A stretch of DNA of 64,000 bases from Pseudopyrenochaeta lycopersici (lineage: Eukaryota > Ascomycota > Dothideomycetes > Pleosporales > Pseudopyrenochaetaceae): NCBI GenBank assembly GCA_003313425.1, contig NHZP01000001.1, positions 1,426,001 through 1,490,000 of the forward strand. Direction: 5' to 3'. Of the stretch, positions 9,731-20,545 are shown in pieces. Positions within the stretch are counted from its first letter, which is position 1. Each line of letters opens with the position of its first letter. Under the pieces are notes generated by a model. That model searched no databases. It had not been told where the DNA came from and saw nothing but the letters and a program-made list of their open reading frames with translations. The position numbers and the translations under genes are program-made.

Positions 9731-10463
9731 TCAAGGAGTCCGCTCGCCTTTCACTGGCCTCAACATAAGCTGCAAGAATATATTAGTCAGTGCGACAAGA
9801 GCCTTACCACCTCGAAGATATACTCACGATGAATGATAAAATGTCCTTTCCCCCCCACTGTGTCAAATCTAGTTCCACCTCCTTGGCAGGCTGAAATCCG
9901 TGTCTGGCGTACATTGGCGCTCCCATGGGACTCGCTTCTAAATAAGCTTCAACGCCAGCCTCATCCGCCTTCTCACATCCCCATCGCACTAGCATACTAC
10001 CTGCTCCCCGTCGTTCATGATTCGGCAGAGTGACCAGCGTATCGAGAGCGTAGTACGGTCTTAATTCTAACATTTCTCTCTTATTGCTGTTGAAGAGGTC
10101 GTGAAGCCCCTTTACCATATCAGGGTGGCTTTCATCATAAGGCTCCGGAATTTCGAAATCAGTTTCCACCTCTTCCCATGTTCTTTCCCGAGCATTCTCA
10201 TCTTTTGGCCTCACGTAGCGCCAACGTGCTCCGGCGATTATTTCGCCCGTTGATCTTTCCACACACTTTAGGTATAAAATGCCTTTATTGACTACGCCGT
10301 CTCTTATTTCTTCTGTGACTCTATCAAGAGTTTTCTTTGAAGGCTCGCCACGAGAATAAAGGATTTTGTTGACAGTCGACCGGAAGACTTCGTGCCGGAT
10401 GCGCATGTACGATTCAGCCTCTTCGGGCTTGAGGAGGGAGATCTCCAGGTTTGGGTTTGGCAT
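9731..10463 (-). CDS. GNAT-family N-acetyltransferase
   Basis: Two exons (9828-10463 and 9731-9769) flank a 58-nt intron with GTGAGT donor, CTGAC branch and TTGCAG acceptor, giving 224 residues. Splicing replaces a read-through tail by LMLRPVKGERTP, which suits the last strand of this family. The acetyl-CoA-binding P-loop is HERRGAGSML at about residues 149-158 (R-R-G-A-G), preceded by the strand ALDTLVTLP and followed by GVEAYLEASPMGAPMYARHGF. The start at 10463 (MPNPNLEIS) is chosen because the in-frame ATG at 10607 would add about 48 basic, non-conserved residues. The substrate cannot be deduced; fungal homologues are cytosolic enzymes of unknown target. Confidence 0.85.
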
Positions 10464-11220
10464 TTTCAATTGTGGAGTGCGCCTGAGCGGAGGTATTCTA
10501 CAGGCAAGAGAATGTAGAAATCGTGGTTGCCTTGAATGCTGACGCAGAAAGCAAGTTTGTACTTTGCGAGCAGTGGTTGAGACTGTTTTATCTTCGAGGC
10601 GTTTCACTCACGCACACGTTTCGTTCATCCAGTGGATTCAATAGAATTGTCATAGTGAGGTTCACACAGTGCTTTATGTACTGCACGGAATGTGGGCTCG
10701 GAATCGGAGTATCCAGCCAATCGAAGTCCGAGGATGACAAGCCAAGAGCTATCTTAACGCGCGATGACTACTATTTTCAAGGCGGACGAGTCATGGCAGG
10801 ACGGATGGGCGCGCTGGAGGAATGGCGGATGGCCTCGTGAGCTTGAGGAATGATGTAGGAGCGGCTTCCTGCGGTTGAAGATGGAACAACCGCGGGTTTC
10901 GAAAGGCAGACCCTGAGCAAGCCGTTGATAAGATATGCAAGCACCGCAATGTGCAGAGTTTCACCGCCGTGAGGGCTGTAAGCCCATACCTCCCTCAGGC
11001 CAAAGATGTCATGGCTCCATAAATACTTCTTACAAGAATATCTGGGGTCAATTGAAATTTCCTAACGCGGTAGGTTGGGAGGGCGATGTGGATCGCGGAC
11101 AATCGCTTGCCCTTGCCGGGTGGTGGAAAGCTTAGCCCTAACCCCTGCAACAATTTTCGCCGACAACCTCACTTTTTGTGATCGCGCACGAGAAGCTGCC
11201 CACCTCAACACGTCCCTGCA
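10464..11220. other. Divergent promoter region of GNAT and UTP18
   Basis: About 760 bp separate the two divergently transcribed starts. Only short non-coding-looking frames are present, and no specific element was recognised. Confidence 0.45.
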
Positions 11221-13234
11221 ATGGCGCCCGTAATGACCACCCCCCACAAATCGGGGGGCCACAAGCGATTTCTTCCCTCGAAAACTCGTGATCCCGCGCG
11301 GTTTCAGTCCGAGCTGGAGACTCAAGAAAGCGATGTCGAAGAACTTGCGCTGCAGCCAGTGAAGGAGCCACAAGAGCCCGAATGGGAGGGTTTTGATGGC
11401 CAGGAAAGGGGCAAGGATAGCGAGAGCGAGGACCAAGATAGCGATGCGGAGAGCATAACCATGAACCTCGAACAGAAGAAGAAAGAAAGACCCGTCCTCC
11501 CCAAGGACGCCGAGGAAGAAGAGCTCGAGCGCATGATATTTGGCGACTCGGCAGGCTTCAAGCAGGGCCTAGAGGCATTTGCACTCGGCCGCACGTCCGG
11601 TATATACGGTGACCTCTCGGACGAGTCGGACGCAGATCATGCAGAGCTCGACAATGTCGCAGACCAAGACCTATTCTTCTTCGATGCCGGCCCAGTGCCT
11701 GCGCCAGCGGGCTCGCTGGCCGTCGCGAAGGCAGAGGATTCAGGAGACGAGGATGAGCCGGCATGGGAAGACAGTGATGACGAGCGCCTGGTCGTGAGTC
11801 TGGCCGCTGTGCCGCAGCTGAGAAAGCTGCGTGAAACGGCAGAAGACGACTTGGTCAATGGCAAGGAATACGCGCGTAGACTCAGGAAGCAATACGAGAG
11901 GCTATACCCGACGCCAGAGTGGGCAATCAGTGCGACAGGCAAGGCGAATAAGAAACGGAGACGGACCATGGAGGACGACGAGAGTGGCGAAGAGTCCACA
12001 AGCGACATGGACGTGGACGATGAGGATTTGTCTACACAGCCTCTGGCAAGACTTCTGAAGGACGCTGACATTCTTTCACGGGCTTCGAGAGGCGCTGCAA
12101 AGAGGCGGAAGCTGCAGGCCGGAACAGTCGATATTCAGCGGTTGAAGGACGTTGCAAAAGCAGGCCCGGTGAGAATGATTCTGCTATTGATCGAGATCAT
12201 CGCTAATACCCTTTCAACAGTCTGCAATAACTTCATTATCCTTCCACCCTACCTACCCTCTCCTCCTCTCTTCCGGCCCGAGCTCGACCCTCTACCTCCA
12301 CCACGTCAACCCTAATCCGCCAAATCCGAACCCGCTGCTCACATCCCTGCACATCAAGCGCACACCTTTAGTTACGACCGCTTTCCATCCCTTGGCTTCA
12401 GATTCACGCATCTTTCTCAGTGCACGACGCCGCTATTTCCATGTTTGGAATATAGCTACTGGTCAGGTAGAAAAGGTGTCACGTATCTACGGTCATCAGC
12501 ATGAGCAGCGGACTATGGAACACTTCTCTCTCTCCCCTAACGGCAAATATATCGCATTGCGGGGTTCATCAAGAAAAGGAGGCGGTGTTATCAACATACT
12601 GGACGCGAAAACGCTGCAATGGGCAAACCAGGTGCGCATAGACTCAAGAGGGGGTGTTGCCGACTTCGCATGGTGGGGTGATGGCAGTGGTCTTAGTGTC
12701 GCAGGCAAGAACGGTGAGATCACAGAGTGGAGTGTTACAGATGGGGTTGTAGGACGATGGGTTGACGAAGGTGCTGTAGGCACCACGGTCATTGCTCTCG
12801 GTGGAAGGAGCGGAAGAGATGGATGGCTAGGCGGCGACAGATGGGTTGCTATTGGCAGTTCGAGCGGCGTAGTCAACATCTACGACCGGAGAGCGTGGAG
12901 CCAGAATGATCCCTCTACCAATGGGATTCCAAAGGCGCCAAAACCTCTACGCGCGCTGCAAAATCTCACGACTCCGATATCACACCTGCACTTCACTGCA
13001 GATGGCCAGATTCTAGCCATGGCGAGTCGCTGGAAGAACAATGCGATGAGATTGGTGCATCTACCCTCTGCTACGGTCTTTAAAAACTGGCCTACCGAGA
13101 AGACGCCACTTGGAAGGATCACTGCAGTCGCGTGGGGGCGACCGAGCGAAGAAGAAGAGCGAGAGGGCAGTTTGGCGCAACTAGCTGTAGCTAATGAGGC
13201 TGGACATGTCAGGATGTGGGAGGTAAGAGCATGA
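11221..13234 (+). CDS. UTP18: U3 snoRNP/SSU processome WD40 protein Utp18
   Basis: Exons 11221-12168 and 12221-13234 with a 52-nt intron give 653 residues. The N-terminal half is acidic and lysine-rich (for example SESEDQDSDAES, EEEELERMIFGDSAGFKQGL), as in Utp18. The C-terminal half is a WD40 propeller; the intron junction restores AGP-SAITSLSFHP, the first blade, followed by RRYFHVWNIATGQ, HFSLSPNGKYIALRG, VADFAWWGDGSGLSV, WVAIGSSSGVVNIYDRR and a final QLAVANEAGHVRMWEV. Utp18 is a nucleolar component of the 90S pre-ribosome that also helps recruit the exosome adaptor Mtr4. The gene is divergent from the acetyltransferase and probably constitutive. Confidence 0.92.
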
Positions 13235-13741
13235 TCCAGTAAAGAGTCACATAGATTCAACTCGAAGAGCCTGCGCCTTATGCAGGCACTTTTTGCTTTC
13301 TGTGCATTCCTCCTAATACTGCTTGCGATTTGCTGTGCTGTCAACCTGTGATGTGCTATCGCCGTGTCGGCTTTAGCAATCTTTTGCTTTATCCCATGTT
13401 CGTTTGATGAGTACGGGTTCGTGCTTGCTAAACTGTAGATATGCTGCACCTTCCCGAGATAGGAGCGGTCAGTGACAACGGACAACTCATGTCTCTTTGC
13501 TGGAAAAATTCTTGTGTTGATCGTGCTTACCTGACACTGACGGCTGCACGTTTGATCCTCTATGCAGCTACAGAAAGCACTCTCGGGTCCTGTGGTGGGA
13601 ATACCAACGTTCTCAGAGCCCTCTGTTTCCGTCATCACAACGCTCTCAACTAAGCAGTACAGCTTACACACAACAAGGTATCAAGGTATCTGCAACATTT
13701 TCGGCGCTTTATCGTAGCAAAAACAACATCCCTCCGTTATT
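13235..13741. other. Intergenic, UTP18 3' flank and surface-protein promoter
   Basis: About 500 bp without supported coding sequence. A minus-strand open frame spans it but runs antisense into UTP18 and is treated as a shadow. Confidence 0.45.
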
Positions 13742-16700
13742 ATGGCCAGGAACAAGCATAGGAACAAGAACAAGAAGCAAGGCGACAGGAACATTTCTTG
13801 CAATGAGTCTCATGACGGCAAGCACTCGACTTCTCACGCATATTCGAGCGTCACTGCATTATCTAGTTCTACCACTGGCTTTTCGATGCTGAATACACAC
13901 TCCTCTCATGGGAGCAAGCCATCAACGCTCCTGATCTCTGTTCCGCCAAACGAAGCACAGCGATCCAAACCGACAAACAAACGAGACTCGGCCATATCTG
14001 GTACATGGGAAGACACGACGCTACGACTTGATTCTCGGCGGGAATCAGTTCGTAGACGCCTCAGAAGGTTATTACCTCGTGGTTTGTGGCCGTGTCGTGG
14101 CTTTCGATGGATATACGAAGTAATTACCGCATTCACTCGAGCGTCCCAGGGTCCTCACCGGGCAGACCTGTTTCTCACTCTTGTTCTGGTCACAATTTCT
14201 CTATCCGCCAGCTACGTTGCTATAGAGATCTTACTCAGGACGCTTCAGGTTGTTGCTGCCCTGGAAGTTGATGCCAATTGCAGCGTTGTCTATGCTACCA
14301 TTCCTGGCCCCATCATCCCCGTCTCTCTCATTGGAGCTACCACATCCAACCCCGCTCGCGGCACTTACTACTTCTCTGTAGTTAATGGGACAACGGAATG
14401 GTTGAACAGCATTGCTCCTACAAGTCAATTCAGTACCCTGAACACCAAAAGACCCGAGATTACAGGAATTTCCCCATCTGTATCAGTGAAAAGGCTGGAT
14501 CATTTAGATACTCCGACTCCGATTGCTACTATTACACCAAGTGCACCAGTTTTACCTCCGGTTCCTTTGCCTCCCGATCTCGCGACTACCTCAGCAACGA
14601 GAGTACTTTCTGGCTCGACGCTCCTAACAGTGATAATTACTCGCGCTCTTGATGCAAGAGACTCAATACTTCCCTCACCACCTGCAGCCCAACCTTTGTT
14701 TGCGCCGTCGGATTACCCGTCCTCCCACTATCCTGCGCCTATCAATCAACCACAGAGACCCTGGCCTTCTTATGTCGCAAAATTGAGCACGGCGATGGCC
14801 AGCACGACTTTCTCTAAGATATTTTTGACTTTGAGCAACCCGAGCTTGACGCCGAACTCTCCTCCTAGCCTTGTCGTAAGCCAATCAACGGGTTTTTTAG
14901 GAGCCCAAGGCACTTCAAGCAACCCCATTGTGACAGCTCCAACCTCTATTGCTGTTATTGCCCCAATTGGGCCTCTAGAAGCTGTGTATACAGTAATACT
15001 AATGACCGTCTCGAGCGGATCGACCATAGTCACCACCACCGTAACGAACGAGGATTTAATCACAATGACCAAGATCTTGACCACGTTCACAAATACAGCA
15101 TCAATTGGGCAGTTGGCAACTACAATCTTATCCTATTCGACCACCGTCAGCAGAGTATACACTACACAACATTCAGTTATGTTGTCTGCGCCCTTTGCTA
15201 CTTCTCTCAACTCGCCTATGGTAGCCAAAAGCGGAACATTCACGGTTCCGCTGCCACAGCCCTCCCGTAAGTTCCTTACTTCACTATTAAGCAGTATATC
15301 TACGGCAATCACGACGAAAGTCACACGAACAACGGTCCTGTTCACGACAGAATTGTCTACAGTATGCCCAATTTCAGTTATCGACCCTAGTATCCCTTCA
15401 ATTTTGAAATCGACATCATTGTCATCATTGTCACTAGGCTCGTCTGAGGTAGCGACTAATTCAAGAAGCTTGCTATTTCCAAATTCTTTCTCGCTTATTG
15501 GCTGGACTTCTGTAGCATCTGTGCTAACTTCGCCGTTAGTGTCATCTCCTGCGTTCTCGGACTCCAGTAGCTGGAGTGGCTCGCTGAAAACATATGAAGA
15601 ACTTACCAGCGTGCCAATTACTTTGTCCTATAGTTCGAGCCCGGATCATATTAGGCCTTCGATTCGTACGGCATTCGTTTCTCCTTCCACGGCCATCATT
15701 AGTTCACGTACATCTTCATTTTTGGCTTCGCTTATATCGAGTGGAGTGTCAATAAGTCCTTCTATACCTTTGTCAAGGAACTCAAGAACCACCATGTCGG
15801 TCCCGACTTCGCCCAAAACTCTCACCGACCAATCCAGGACAATTTCAGAGACCCACCCGGCAATTTTCTTGTCTCCTTCCATGATTCAAACTTCTTTGTT
15901 GATAATATTTTCGAAGACAAAAAGCCTCAATTCAACACCTGGTTCATTGCCGTCACGTTCGTTACTAACTGCCTCGAACTTAATCTCAAGCAGCAGATCA
16001 AATCCAAGATCCACGCTGTCATCAGCATTAAATACATCATCGAACAGTCCGTCTTCTTCCGGTCCCAACTATTTTTCAACTTCAACCACAACCCTACCAC
16101 CTTATACTCAATTCTTTTCGAGGTCTTCGAGTGTCATGTCAACTTCTAGTCTAAATGTTCATGACATCACTCTATCCTCAATGGTATCTAGCTCACAACC
16201 TTCGTCGGGTTTGAGTAGCGCGATTTCGATTACCAGCCCACTAGGTAGCCGGACAGTGGTAACTGTAGTCCAGCCTAGCTTGCCTGAGATGTCAAACACG
16301 TCTTCATCTGTAATTCCATTGATTTCTCCAGTCATCTCCTCAGATCTTGGCACTTCGGCGTCAAGCTTGATAATATCCAGTAATCTGGCTTCTAAGGTCA
16401 TGAAAACGAGCAGTCCGCCAAGGCTCACCTCGACATCACCTGTTGCTTCCATAAGCGTGAGCATGTCGAATTCAGGATCAATTTTAGCTCCGCCCGATAC
16501 TCGAACGTCAACGTTAAACCCGACTTTGACCTCGATTACCCACGCTTCACCTGCTAAGACCACCTTGCCTCGGCTGAGCTCCAATAACACGTCCTTGCTT
16601 CAGATTTGCGGCCTGGCAACGAGGGTCATATCATATGGAGATACTGCAATCAGTTTCATCTTTCCGTCGCCGGATATCACAACTACTGTATCGTACTGGA

Positions 16701-17623
16701 CTGGAGTATACCCTACAGTGACTGGACCTCTGCCATCAGAACTTCAAGCTATTCCGCCGACAACACGGACGGACCGGCAGATGCCGCTTTCGGCGCCACC
16801 CTCTTTCGAGCTCTTTACATCGAGCCTATACCGGTTCAGGACCGTTGTGACCACGATCGTGGAGGGTGGTGGCGAAGGAGCGCCAGCAGTCGCGAAGCGG
16901 TCTGACATTGCAGCTACAATGGTCCAAACAACTGCAAGAGAGCTTATTGGTATAAAACCCACGGTGCCAATTACTGCCATGGCAGAGCCGGGGCCCACAT
17001 CATGTGGTGAGTCGGGCAACTTTACTCTCACTTTTGACGATACAGTAGTCGGCAATGACGACGACGTGCGTCTGGTTGCAAGAGGCATGAAGAATCCCTA
17101 CCATCACCTCTTCTACGCAAACGGATTCACATACGTGCCAGATAAGTGGGAACCATTTCCTGCTATATCTCAGCCAAACGTCGCAATGTTCTTGCCTCTG
17201 ACAGGGCGCCTTCTCCCCAATACGCCGTTCGCTGGAACACTGCTGCCAGGTGAGCTTGGAGCCGGTCCACGTGCATCAGTCAACGCATACTGGTTCAACA
17301 CGCACTCAGCTTACTTTGGATGCGCTCTTAACGGCATCACGCCGTGCACGCTCCGAATTTCAGGCTATCGCTACGACCCAGTCCTTGAAGAAGAAGTTGT
17401 TGTAGTGGAGCAGAACGCAACCATACCAGCATGCTGGGGCTACATCAATTGCCAGCTTACAAAAGTTTTCTTTGATGATCAGTTCAGAGCACTCTCAGGG
17501 ATCCAGTTTAATGCATATACATATAATCTTGGCATCCCACAGGTGTTCATGATGGACGAGCTGCACATGGAATGGTACAACAACACCTGTTCAGCAGGCA
17601 TTTTGAGAATCGGTCATCGCTAG
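13742..17623 (+). CDS. Large Ser/Thr-rich membrane-anchored surface protein
   Basis: One exon encodes 1293 residues. The start MARNKHRNKNKKQGDR opens a basic, Ser-rich cytoplasmic segment. A single transmembrane helix lies at about 142-166 (ADLFLTLVLVTISLSASYVAIEILL), preceded by Arg-rich sequence and lacking a cleavable signal, so a type II anchor is inferred. Residues about 230-960 are an extended Ser/Thr/Pro stretch, presumably O-mannosylated. The last ~210 residues form a cysteine-containing globular domain (CGESGNFTLTFDD, HLFYANGFTYVPDKW, YFGCALNGITPCTLRISGY, MMDELHMEWYNNTCSAGILR) of a type common at the C-terminus of long Ser/Thr-rich Dothideomycete proteins. A cell-wall or adhesion role is plausible but not shown. 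No clear tandem repeats are present in the Ser/Thr region. Confidence 0.8.
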   Translation: MARNKHRNKNKKQGDRNISCNESHDGKHSTSHAYSSVTALSSSTTGFSMLNTHSSHGSKPSTLLISVPPNEAQRSKPTNKRDSAISGTWEDTTLRLDSRRESVRRRLRRLLPRGLWPCRGFRWIYEVITAFTRASQGPHRADLFLTLVLVTISLSASYVAIEILLRTLQVVAALEVDANCSVVYATIPGPIIPVSLIGATTSNPARGTYYFSVVNGTTEWLNSIAPTSQFSTLNTKRPEITGISPSVSVKRLDHLDTPTPIATITPSAPVLPPVPLPPDLATTSATRVLSGSTLLTVIITRALDARDSILPSPPAAQPLFAPSDYPSSHYPAPINQPQRPWPSYVAKLSTAMASTTFSKIFLTLSNPSLTPNSPPSLVVSQSTGFLGAQGTSSNPIVTAPTSIAVIAPIGPLEAVYTVILMTVSSGSTIVTTTVTNEDLITMTKILTTFTNTASIGQLATTILSYSTTVSRVYTTQHSVMLSAPFATSLNSPMVAKSGTFTVPLPQPSRKFLTSLLSSISTAITTKVTRTTVLFTTELSTVCPISVIDPSIPSILKSTSLSSLSLGSSEVATNSRSLLFPNSFSLIGWTSVASVLTSPLVSSPAFSDSSSWSGSLKTYEELTSVPITLSYSSSPDHIRPSIRTAFVSPSTAIISSRTSSFLASLISSGVSISPSIPLSRNSRTTMSVPTSPKTLTDQSRTISETHPAIFLSPSMIQTSLLIIFSKTKSLNSTPGSLPSRSLLTASNLISSSRSNPRSTLSSALNTSSNSPSSSGPNYFSTSTTTLPPYTQFFSRSSSVMSTSSLNVHDITLSSMVSSSQPSSGLSSAISITSPLGSRTVVTVVQPSLPEMSNTSSSVIPLISPVISSDLGTSASSLIISSNLASKVMKTSSPPRLTSTSPVASISVSMSNSGSILAPPDTRTSTLNPTLTSITHASPAKTTLPRLSSNNTSLLQICGLATRVISYGDTAISFIFPSPDITTTVSYWTGVYPTVTGPLPSELQAIPPTTRTDRQMPLSAPPSFELFTSSLYRFRTVVTTIVEGGGEGAPAVAKRSDIAATMVQTTARELIGIKPTVPITAMAEPGPTSCGESGNFTLTFDDTVVGNDDDVRLVARGMKNPYHHLFYANGFTYVPDKWEPFPAISQPNVAMFLPLTGRLLPNTPFAGTLLPGELGAGPRASVNAYWFNTHSAYFGCALNGITPCTLRISGYRYDPVLEEEVVVVEQNATIPACWGYINCQLTKVFFDDQFRALSGIQFNAYTYNLGIPQVFMMDELHMEWYNNTCSAGILRIGHR

Positions 17624-18479
17624 TGCATTGATCGGTGTGGCAGGCTTATGACAGCTGGGGTTTGTTATCACAGCAGGACAGTTGTTGATATTGAGGGGGC
17701 ATGGGGAAGTGTCAATCGATATGGGATTGTATAGTATATCTTGGGCAATAGCATATATAGAGAATGAAAATGACTACTTTTCCATGGAAGTGCCGGCGTT
17801 CCTGCAGGTGACCGGAGATCCGACTCAGATGACTTTGTGATGGCTGTCTCGGAACCTTGGAATGAGGCGTAAGGCCCCAATTGGTCGGGGGGCTGTCCAT
17901 GCCAATAGTTGTCCTAGAGGTGTCTCAGACCCGACAGAGCATGTGGACAGTGATGGACTTCGAAGACACGCGTAGGCGAAGGAGCGCGGAAGAATCGGGT
18001 AGGGACGACGCGAACCGCGCCTTCCATGTCGACCGTTCCTACCACGCAGGGTCCGCTATATGGCGTCACGCGGGCCAAGACCATTCATCACGCGGGAACC
18101 GCTGTGGGCGCGGTGGGCGGAGGCAGCTGCAGCAATATAGTCAGGGTATCGCCCTCTGGTATTCGTTGCTTTCCCTTCTTCTCCTTCCCAAGTTCTAGCT
18201 GCACTTCTCATTCGTCTTCTCAGTCCTGTCGGGAACACTCGTTCGCAGTTGAATCGTGGGCATGTCCGCTTGAACATCGACTGAGTTGGCCCGCCATAAG
18301 CGACCTGCCTCTTTCCATCTATACCTAGTCCAGTCTAGCGGGAGTAGTCCTTTGCATGCTTGCAGGTGGCATCAGTGCCTTTCCCCAGGTACCTCGTTTG
18401 GAGGGTCCTCTTTCACTTTTGCTGCGAGGAAAGACTCGCTGTTCCAGTCTCACGCCTCACTGCCGCCCCAAAACGCGCT
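17624..18479. other. Intergenic and probable long 5' leader of the CCCH gene
   Basis: About 850 bp. The downstream part is CT-rich (around 18170-18240), as in fungal promoters and leaders, and a CAG/GTAC context near 18385-18395 could belong to a 5'-UTR intron. No coding sequence is supported. Confidence 0.4.
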
Positions 18480-20545
18480 ATGACTACGTTCGCGCCTTCC
18501 AGTTTCCCAGCAGACCTCGCCGAAGCACCCCACCAAGACTTTCCCCCACCACCGCATCTCCAACACGGACCCTTCTCTCACCAGCTAAACCCACCCACCT
18601 CGAACTACACCTCGAATACTCCGCAGATATCTCGGCGAACCTCGCGCGACCTCCGACACCAAGCATCCAACGGCGCAATGGCGGGCGCAAACGGCAACGC
18701 GCCCATGGCAGTGCCGGGTGGCCGCATCAACGAGCACGGCAATGGAGCAAACCTACGCGACATGGGCTTTGGTGGCCCACGCAGCCCTCCAAACAATAAG
18801 AGTGGGTGGCACATATAAGTCGGCCATAAGCGGCTGCTAACGCGAGCAGACACCTCTCACGTTCCATGCAAATTCTATCGGCAAGGCGCATGCCAGGCTG
18901 GAAAGGCATGTCCGTTCCTGCACTCAGACGAGCCACTGACCGAGCGAGCACCCTGCAAGTACTTTACCAAGGTGAGACATTTCGCTAGGACTTGGCCAAT
19001 ATTTGCTAAGGACAACCTCAGGGAAACTGCAAATTCGGCCACAAGTGCGCCCTAGCCCACATCCTCCCCAACGGCCAGATTGTGAACCGCGGTAACGCCG
19101 GCGGGCACTTTGGTCGCATGAACATACCACACCACCAAGAGCCGCCCATGACCAGCTCTCTGCTTACTATGCAGGCCCATTTAGGTGGAATGCAGCCAGG
19201 CTACCCGTATCCCATGCAAGACGAATACGCAAATCAGAAAACCCAGTATGATATGATACCCACCATTGACACTACCTTCTCGTCCCATCCAGGCTCGAAC
19301 TATGGCTCTCCGCCAAATGAAAACGGCCGCCTACCCATGTCACCAGTACAGAAGGGCCTCAGTGTCATGGACGTTCCGTTGCCAGCATCCTTTGATAGCC
19401 AGGGCATCTCTCATATGGCTCGATATGGTCCTATCGCTTCTTCTGTGCCAGCAACCTTTCTGGCCAACTCTCCACCTTCCTCATATCAGGCCGACTCATC
19501 TGCCCTACGAAACTTGCACGACTCGGCATTTGGAGATGGCCTGCGGAGTCGGGCCGCGGCTTTGGGTTCGTCTCCTCCAGAATCTATTGAGCAGCCGGCT
19601 GGGCGGAGAATGTTGCACTCCGAGTTGGCCGCAAACCGATCTCGAGGTATCATGTCCTCAAGTGTCGGCGCACGACCGACGTACAAGGATGAGGAATGGG
19701 ATGAAACGGATATGATTGGCAAGTTTGAGGAGGATCTGCTACCGAATTCACTCAGCGATCTGCTGACTCCGCAGGAGAAGATGCGTCGCTTCTCCCGCGA
19801 CCAAGGCGACAATGAGAACTCATTTACGCAAAGAATGTCGCTTTCCCGGCTAGGTGCTTCACCAACCGCCTCGGATGTCAGAATTGGGTCCCCTTCGGCG
19901 GCTGCTTCTTCACCTTCGCGATATCAATCTCTGTGGGGAAAATCGCGGGGTCCTACGTATGACAACGGATTTGAGTCAGGTTCGTTACCTGGGGCATCCG
20001 CTTTCGGCCACGTGGGATCCCCACTTCGCAACTCAGCCCTCCATCCCGGAGCCAGTCCCTCTCTACGCGCTTTAAATCGGCCCACTTCCGGAGATGCCAG
20101 CCCTTTTGTGTCCTCTCCTCCACGACAGGCGTCGATGAGCATGATTACCCAGCATATGCAGCGCACTCGCCTCTCTTCACGAGACGAAGCTGGAATCACG
20201 AGCAACCCGATGCACCCCGGCATTAATCGTGTAACATCAAGCTCCAGCATTAGTAATTCTAGTGGGCGTCTTGGCATGGATCGAGCTGTCAGCAGCAGCA
20301 GCATCAGCCGCGAGAGGATCGAAGAAGAGCAAGGTCTGTTCAGCATGGAAGAGGAAGAAGACCTCAATAAGAGCAAGGACGGCGCATCCACAACTTCAAG
20401 TACGAGTAACAAGCGGCTTAGTGGCCTGTCCTGGGGCAGCGGTGGCGGAAAGGGCAGCCCCAACTTGGCCCCGGTTGGCGGTCATCGTGCCACGGGATCA
20501 TCAGGTCTCGGAAGAGAGACTGGCCCCTGGGGAAGCAACGCTTAA
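18480..20545 (+). CDS. CCCH zinc-finger protein (Scp3/Lee1-like)
   Basis: Exons 18480-18801, 18850-18971 and 19022-20545 (introns of 48 and 50 nt) give 655 residues. The two short introns flank exactly the exon carrying the first zinc finger. Fingers: C114-x7-C122-x5-C128-x3-H132 and C143-x7-C151-x5-C157-x3-H161, the tandem CCCH pair of RNA-binding proteins. The remainder is low-complexity Ser/Pro/Met-rich sequence with a conserved DEEWDETDMIGKFEEDLLPNSLSDLLTPQEKMRRFSR-like block near residues 350-390 (shown here in part only). Fungal relatives are annotated as spindle-poison-sensitivity protein Scp3. A role in mRNA regulation is inferred from the fingers. The start at 18480 is preferred over an in-frame ATG 40 codons upstream that adds hydrophobic, non-conserved residues. 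Confidence 0.85.

Noticed and set aside
12880..13671. A 263-codon minus-strand frame
   Set aside because: Its C-terminal half is antisense to the WD40 region of UTP18 and the rest lacks any domain or splice-supported extension.
19924..20463. A 179-codon minus-strand Leu/Arg-rich frame
   Set aside because: Antisense to the low-complexity C-terminal half of the CCCH protein gene.
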